From Methylobacter sp. (GTDB lineage Bacteria; Pseudomonadota; Gammaproteobacteria; Methylococcales; Methylomonadaceae), in assembly GCF_023227905.1 (NCBI RefSeq), contig NZ_JALOCF010000007.1, positions 1 to 64,000 on the forward strand: a DNA stretch of 64,000 bases, in the 5' to 3' direction. The position numbers and the translations under genes are program-made. A model generated the notes under the pieces. That model was not told the DNA's origin, searched no databases, and saw only the letters and a list, made by a program, of their open reading frames with translations. Shown here piece after piece: positions 61,914-64,000 of this stretch (within the stretch, counting starts at the first letter, position 1; each line of letters begins with the position of its first letter).

Positions 61914-62936
61914 TTATAATTCTATACGTTCCATCAAATAGCATAAGCAATCCTGCCTGATTACGCGCTCATCTAAGGTCAGCATCGAAGGCATAGCCGG
62001 GCGGTTAAGTATCAATTGTTGCGCATCGTTGCTGAAAAATCGGCTGGTCACATCTTCGCCTTGTTCGTTCTTGGCAATCACCGGAAGACGGCCATGATTG
62101 GTTTTTCCCAAGACAGTACCGGCTGAAATGTCGGTAAAATTCATCCGTTCCAAATCATGGTTTAAAAACAGGTCGGCAGTTTCTTCGCTGAAACTGAATG
62201 TGGCATCGTCGGCAATTGTGACTTGAGCGGCAGTGTGATAAATATCGATATCCTGTTTGGCAATACGATGGGAAGGAATTTCCGCCAGATGCAGGCAGCT
62301 GTCGAGAAGCTCAAACGCATGTTCAGTGCCATATTCTTGACCGGGGCGGCCGCATTCCAAGGTCACGGCCGGACAAAACTCAGCGAAAGCCGCGGATTGC
62401 GTCCCTTTCGGGTGGGTGAAATGCACCAGTAGCCGCCCGAATAGCGCACCCAGCTGTAAAAAATCGTTATCCAGCTTGTTTACGCAGGCATAGTGCGGGT
62501 TCAAGCCGGTGTTATTATGGATATCGATACTGGCAAACAGCTTGCGTTGGCGCATGGCCGCGACGATTTGTTCCGTGATCTGCCGTTCAGGCGACTCAGG
62601 TAATGCCGTGCCGGGCCAGACCCGGTTGAAATCGGGTTGCCCATCCAATCGGCGTAAATTCAAGCGCGCCGCCTGGGTGTTGCCGAAAAAAAAACTGACC
62701 GGCCGGGGCAAGATTTGCCGATGGTATTTTTGCAATAAGCGTTGCAGGGCTAAAAAGCCGGTCGGTTCATTGCCGTGCAATAGCACAGAAACAAACAGCG
62801 TATCGGGTCGTTTGCCGGGAAGATGGAAAAGCGCAGGTTGCGGAATTAATTGATGCAGGTTTTCGGCCGAACTATCAAGCAAACCCGCAGGCAAGTCAGT
62901 GAACTGTTGAAGAGTGTTGATCAAGGTATTTCCCAT
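61914..62936 (-). CDS. Succinylglutamate desuccinylase/aspartoacylase-family protein
   Basis: A 340-residue zinc carboxypeptidase-fold protein. The zinc motif HGNEPTGF (about 54-61), a FFFGN segment, SIDIHNNTGLNP and the catalytic Glu in TLECGRPG are present. The C-terminal barrel domain (DISAGTVLGKTNHGRLPVI) is typical of AspA/AstE relatives. It probably cuts an acyl-amino acid or peptide-like bond. The start overlaps the end of the glutamate-cysteine ligase-like gene by 16 bases, so the two are coupled. Confidence 0.85.
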   Translation of the reverse strand: MGNTLINTLQQFTDLPAGLLDSSAENLHQLIPQPALFHLPGKRPDTLFVSVLLHGNEPTGFLALQRLLQKYHRQILPRPVSFFFGNTQAARLNLRRLDGQPDFNRVWPGTALPESPERQITEQIVAAMRQRKLFASIDIHNNTGLNPHYACVNKLDNDFLQLGALFGRLLVHFTHPKGTQSAAFAEFCPAVTLECGRPGQEYGTEHAFELLDSCLHLAEIPSHRIAKQDIDIYHTAAQVTIADDATFSFSEETADLFLNHDLERMNFTDISAGTVLGKTNHGRLPVIAKNEQGEDVTSRFFSNDAQQLILNRPAMPSMLTLDERVIRQDCLCYLMERIEL

Positions 62937-64000
62937 TCGCCGACCGGTCGGTTACGGCGTTGATTATCTAAATAGCAGCGGGTCAAAGCGACAAAATCGC
63001 CTGGGTATTTTTGCATAAAACGGCGTTGCCAGATACTGCCGTTTTGCAGGCTCACAACCCGTTGGCGAATGATGTCTAAGTACAGATTGATGTCCGGTTG
63101 ATTAATGTGCAGCGATTTTAGCCCCAAGGCTGCGCGCGGCAACAGCTCATTTTTCAAAAGGCTGGGCAAGCGCTGCTTTTGCTCATCAAACCAGACAATA
63201 TGCGCCTCCAAGCCATAGCGGGCAGCTTGGTAGAAATTGTCCTTGGCTTGAGAAAAAGCTAACAATGGACTTTGTTGTGTTTGCAGTTCTTCGCACAGAT
63301 TTTGGCAAAGGCCATAGAAAAACGCAGCATTGGCAATGGCGTCAATCACTGTCGGTCCTGCGGAAGGCGTGCGCTGCTCGATGCGGATATGCGGCGTGCC
63401 GTCGTCATCAAAACCGATCAACGGCCGGTTCCAACGCCAGATTGTGCCGTTATGCAGGCGTAAATATTGAAAACATTCCGGTTCGGTATCAAAACATTCC
63501 GGCAGTATGATGGGGAAATGTGCCAGATTCTCAGCGAAACACTCAAAAATGGAATGGCGGGCAAAATCCGAACCAAAACCCACTCGCCATAACGGCCCTT
63601 GCGCTACGCCACCCAATCCCCCGATGCCAACCGCTTGTTCAAATATCGGAATCCGCGAGTCGTGCCATAGGTCCTTGCCAAACACAAACGGCGCATTGGC
63701 ACATAAAGCGACCATCGGTGCGGAAGCAAGAATTGAGGCATTGTAATAAAAATGGGCAAGGCTCAAAGGGCATTGCAAATGCAATTGAAACGAAGTCGCC
63801 GCCGCTTCCAGCATCACGTCGTGATGATCGACTCTCAGATGCTCGTGGCCTTGAATGTCCAGATGAATCGGCCTGTTGCGTGTTTTCAGGATTTGCTCAT
63901 TGAGTGCCCGGTAACGGTTCATATCCGACAAATTGCCAAGATGAAGATCATCCAGCCGAAGCGTGGGCAAAGAGCCGATCATCAATAGATGGAGCTGCAT
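62921..64000 (-). CDS. Glutamate-cysteine ligase-like (GCS2/carboxylate-amine ligase) protein, partial
   Basis: 359 residues are visible; the gene reaches the window edge, so its 5' end may be cut. The ATP-grasp-like GCS2 features include HLRVDHHDVMLEAAATSFQLHLQ and the substrate-binding RIEQRTPSAGPTVIDAIANAAFFYG. These enzymes form gamma-glutamyl or similar amide bonds. Paired with the AspA-like gene, and in other genomes with a RimK-like ATP-grasp, it may make or edit an unknown amide-linked metabolite. Confidence 0.8.
   Translation of the reverse strand: MQLHLLMIGSLPTLRLDDLHLGNLSDMNRYRALNEQILKTRNRPIHLDIQGHEHLRVDHHDVMLEAAATSFQLHLQCPLSLAHFYYNASILASAPMVALCANAPFVFGKDLWHDSRIPIFEQAVGIGGLGGVAQGPLWRVGFGSDFARHSIFECFAENLAHFPIILPECFDTEPECFQYLRLHNGTIWRWNRPLIGFDDDGTPHIRIEQRTPSAGPTVIDAIANAAFFYGLCQNLCEELQTQQSPLLAFSQAKDNFYQAARYGLEAHIVWFDEQKQRLPSLLKNELLPRAALGLKSLHINQPDINLYLDIIRQRVVSLQNGSIWQRRFMQKYPGDFVALTRCYLDNQRRNRPVGEWEIP

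Noticed and set aside
1..64000. tRNA, rRNA or intact insertion sequence genes
   Set aside because: No cloverleaf-like T-loop/acceptor patterns, no rRNA blocks and no transposase were recognised in any gap.

Overview
The window reads as chromosomal DNA of a gammaproteobacterial methylotroph, most likely a methanotroph of the order Methylococcales. This rests on protein resemblance only. The housekeeping proteins have gammaproteobacterial gene order (rpmF-plsX-fabHDG-acpP-fabF-pabC-mltG-tmk-holB-pilZ-tatD; amgK-murU divergent from lptD-surA). Methylotrophy is suggested by an MxaD-like periplasmic protein beside a YVTN beta-propeller protein, and by an MfnE-like kinase (methanofuran pathway) downstream of pabB. 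A K+-dependent-type proton/sodium pyrophosphatase and a giant protein resembling diphosphate-dependent PEP carboxykinase suggest a pyrophosphate-oriented energy economy, as known in methanotrophs.

Layout. 1-9.3 kb (minus strand): a redox/sulfur group (TlpA-like proteins, HemJ, two YeeE/YedE half-transporters), an M48 lipoprotein protease, and the lysine/diaminopimelate genes dapC, dapD and dapE with a flavin reductase-YffB fusion. 9.4-12 kb: a decayed radical SAM gene, a DUF3309 peptide, an EamA transporter and a cupin, with strong palindromes between them. 12-19 kb: hemF, argD-argF, an SH3-domain membrane protein, a broken ilvD start, argA and cpdA. 19-26.8 kb: a GH19/peptidoglycan-binding lysin, an ABC-2 exporter, ppx with an unknown membrane-anchored protein, a diheme peroxidase and a discoidin-like protein. 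26.9-31.1 kb: hppA followed by lemA and two TPM-domain genes. 31.2-42.5 kb: the fatty acid/ribosomal protein L32/DNA metabolism cluster. 42.9-50 kb (minus): the putative PPi-PEPCK, a DHH phosphoesterase, cysC, a dodecin, murU and amgK. 50.1-60 kb: lptD-surA, a free-standing DbpA-type RNA-binding domain protein, a metallo-hydrolase, rnd, the MxaD-like/beta-propeller pair and pabB. 60-64 kb: the MfnE-like kinase, a BASS transporter, and an aspartoacylase-like/glutamate-cysteine ligase-like pair running off the edge.

The accessory interest is mostly non-coding. There are 51-bp (17-codon) repeats, one of which forms the C-terminus of a protein and two the N-terminus of another. There are two heptanucleotide arrays with complementary arms, at least two MITE-like elements sharing a core sequence, and several long perfect hairpins, one of which looks like an intrinsic terminator inside a signal-peptide coding segment. 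No tRNA, rRNA, CRISPR array, intact insertion sequence or prophage was seen. Most of the window is ordinary core genome. The best candidates for under-described biology are the 1149-residue PPi-PEPCK-like enzyme, the repeat-in-gene cases, the flavin reductase-YffB fusion, the stand-alone DbpA domain and the AspA/GCS2 pair.
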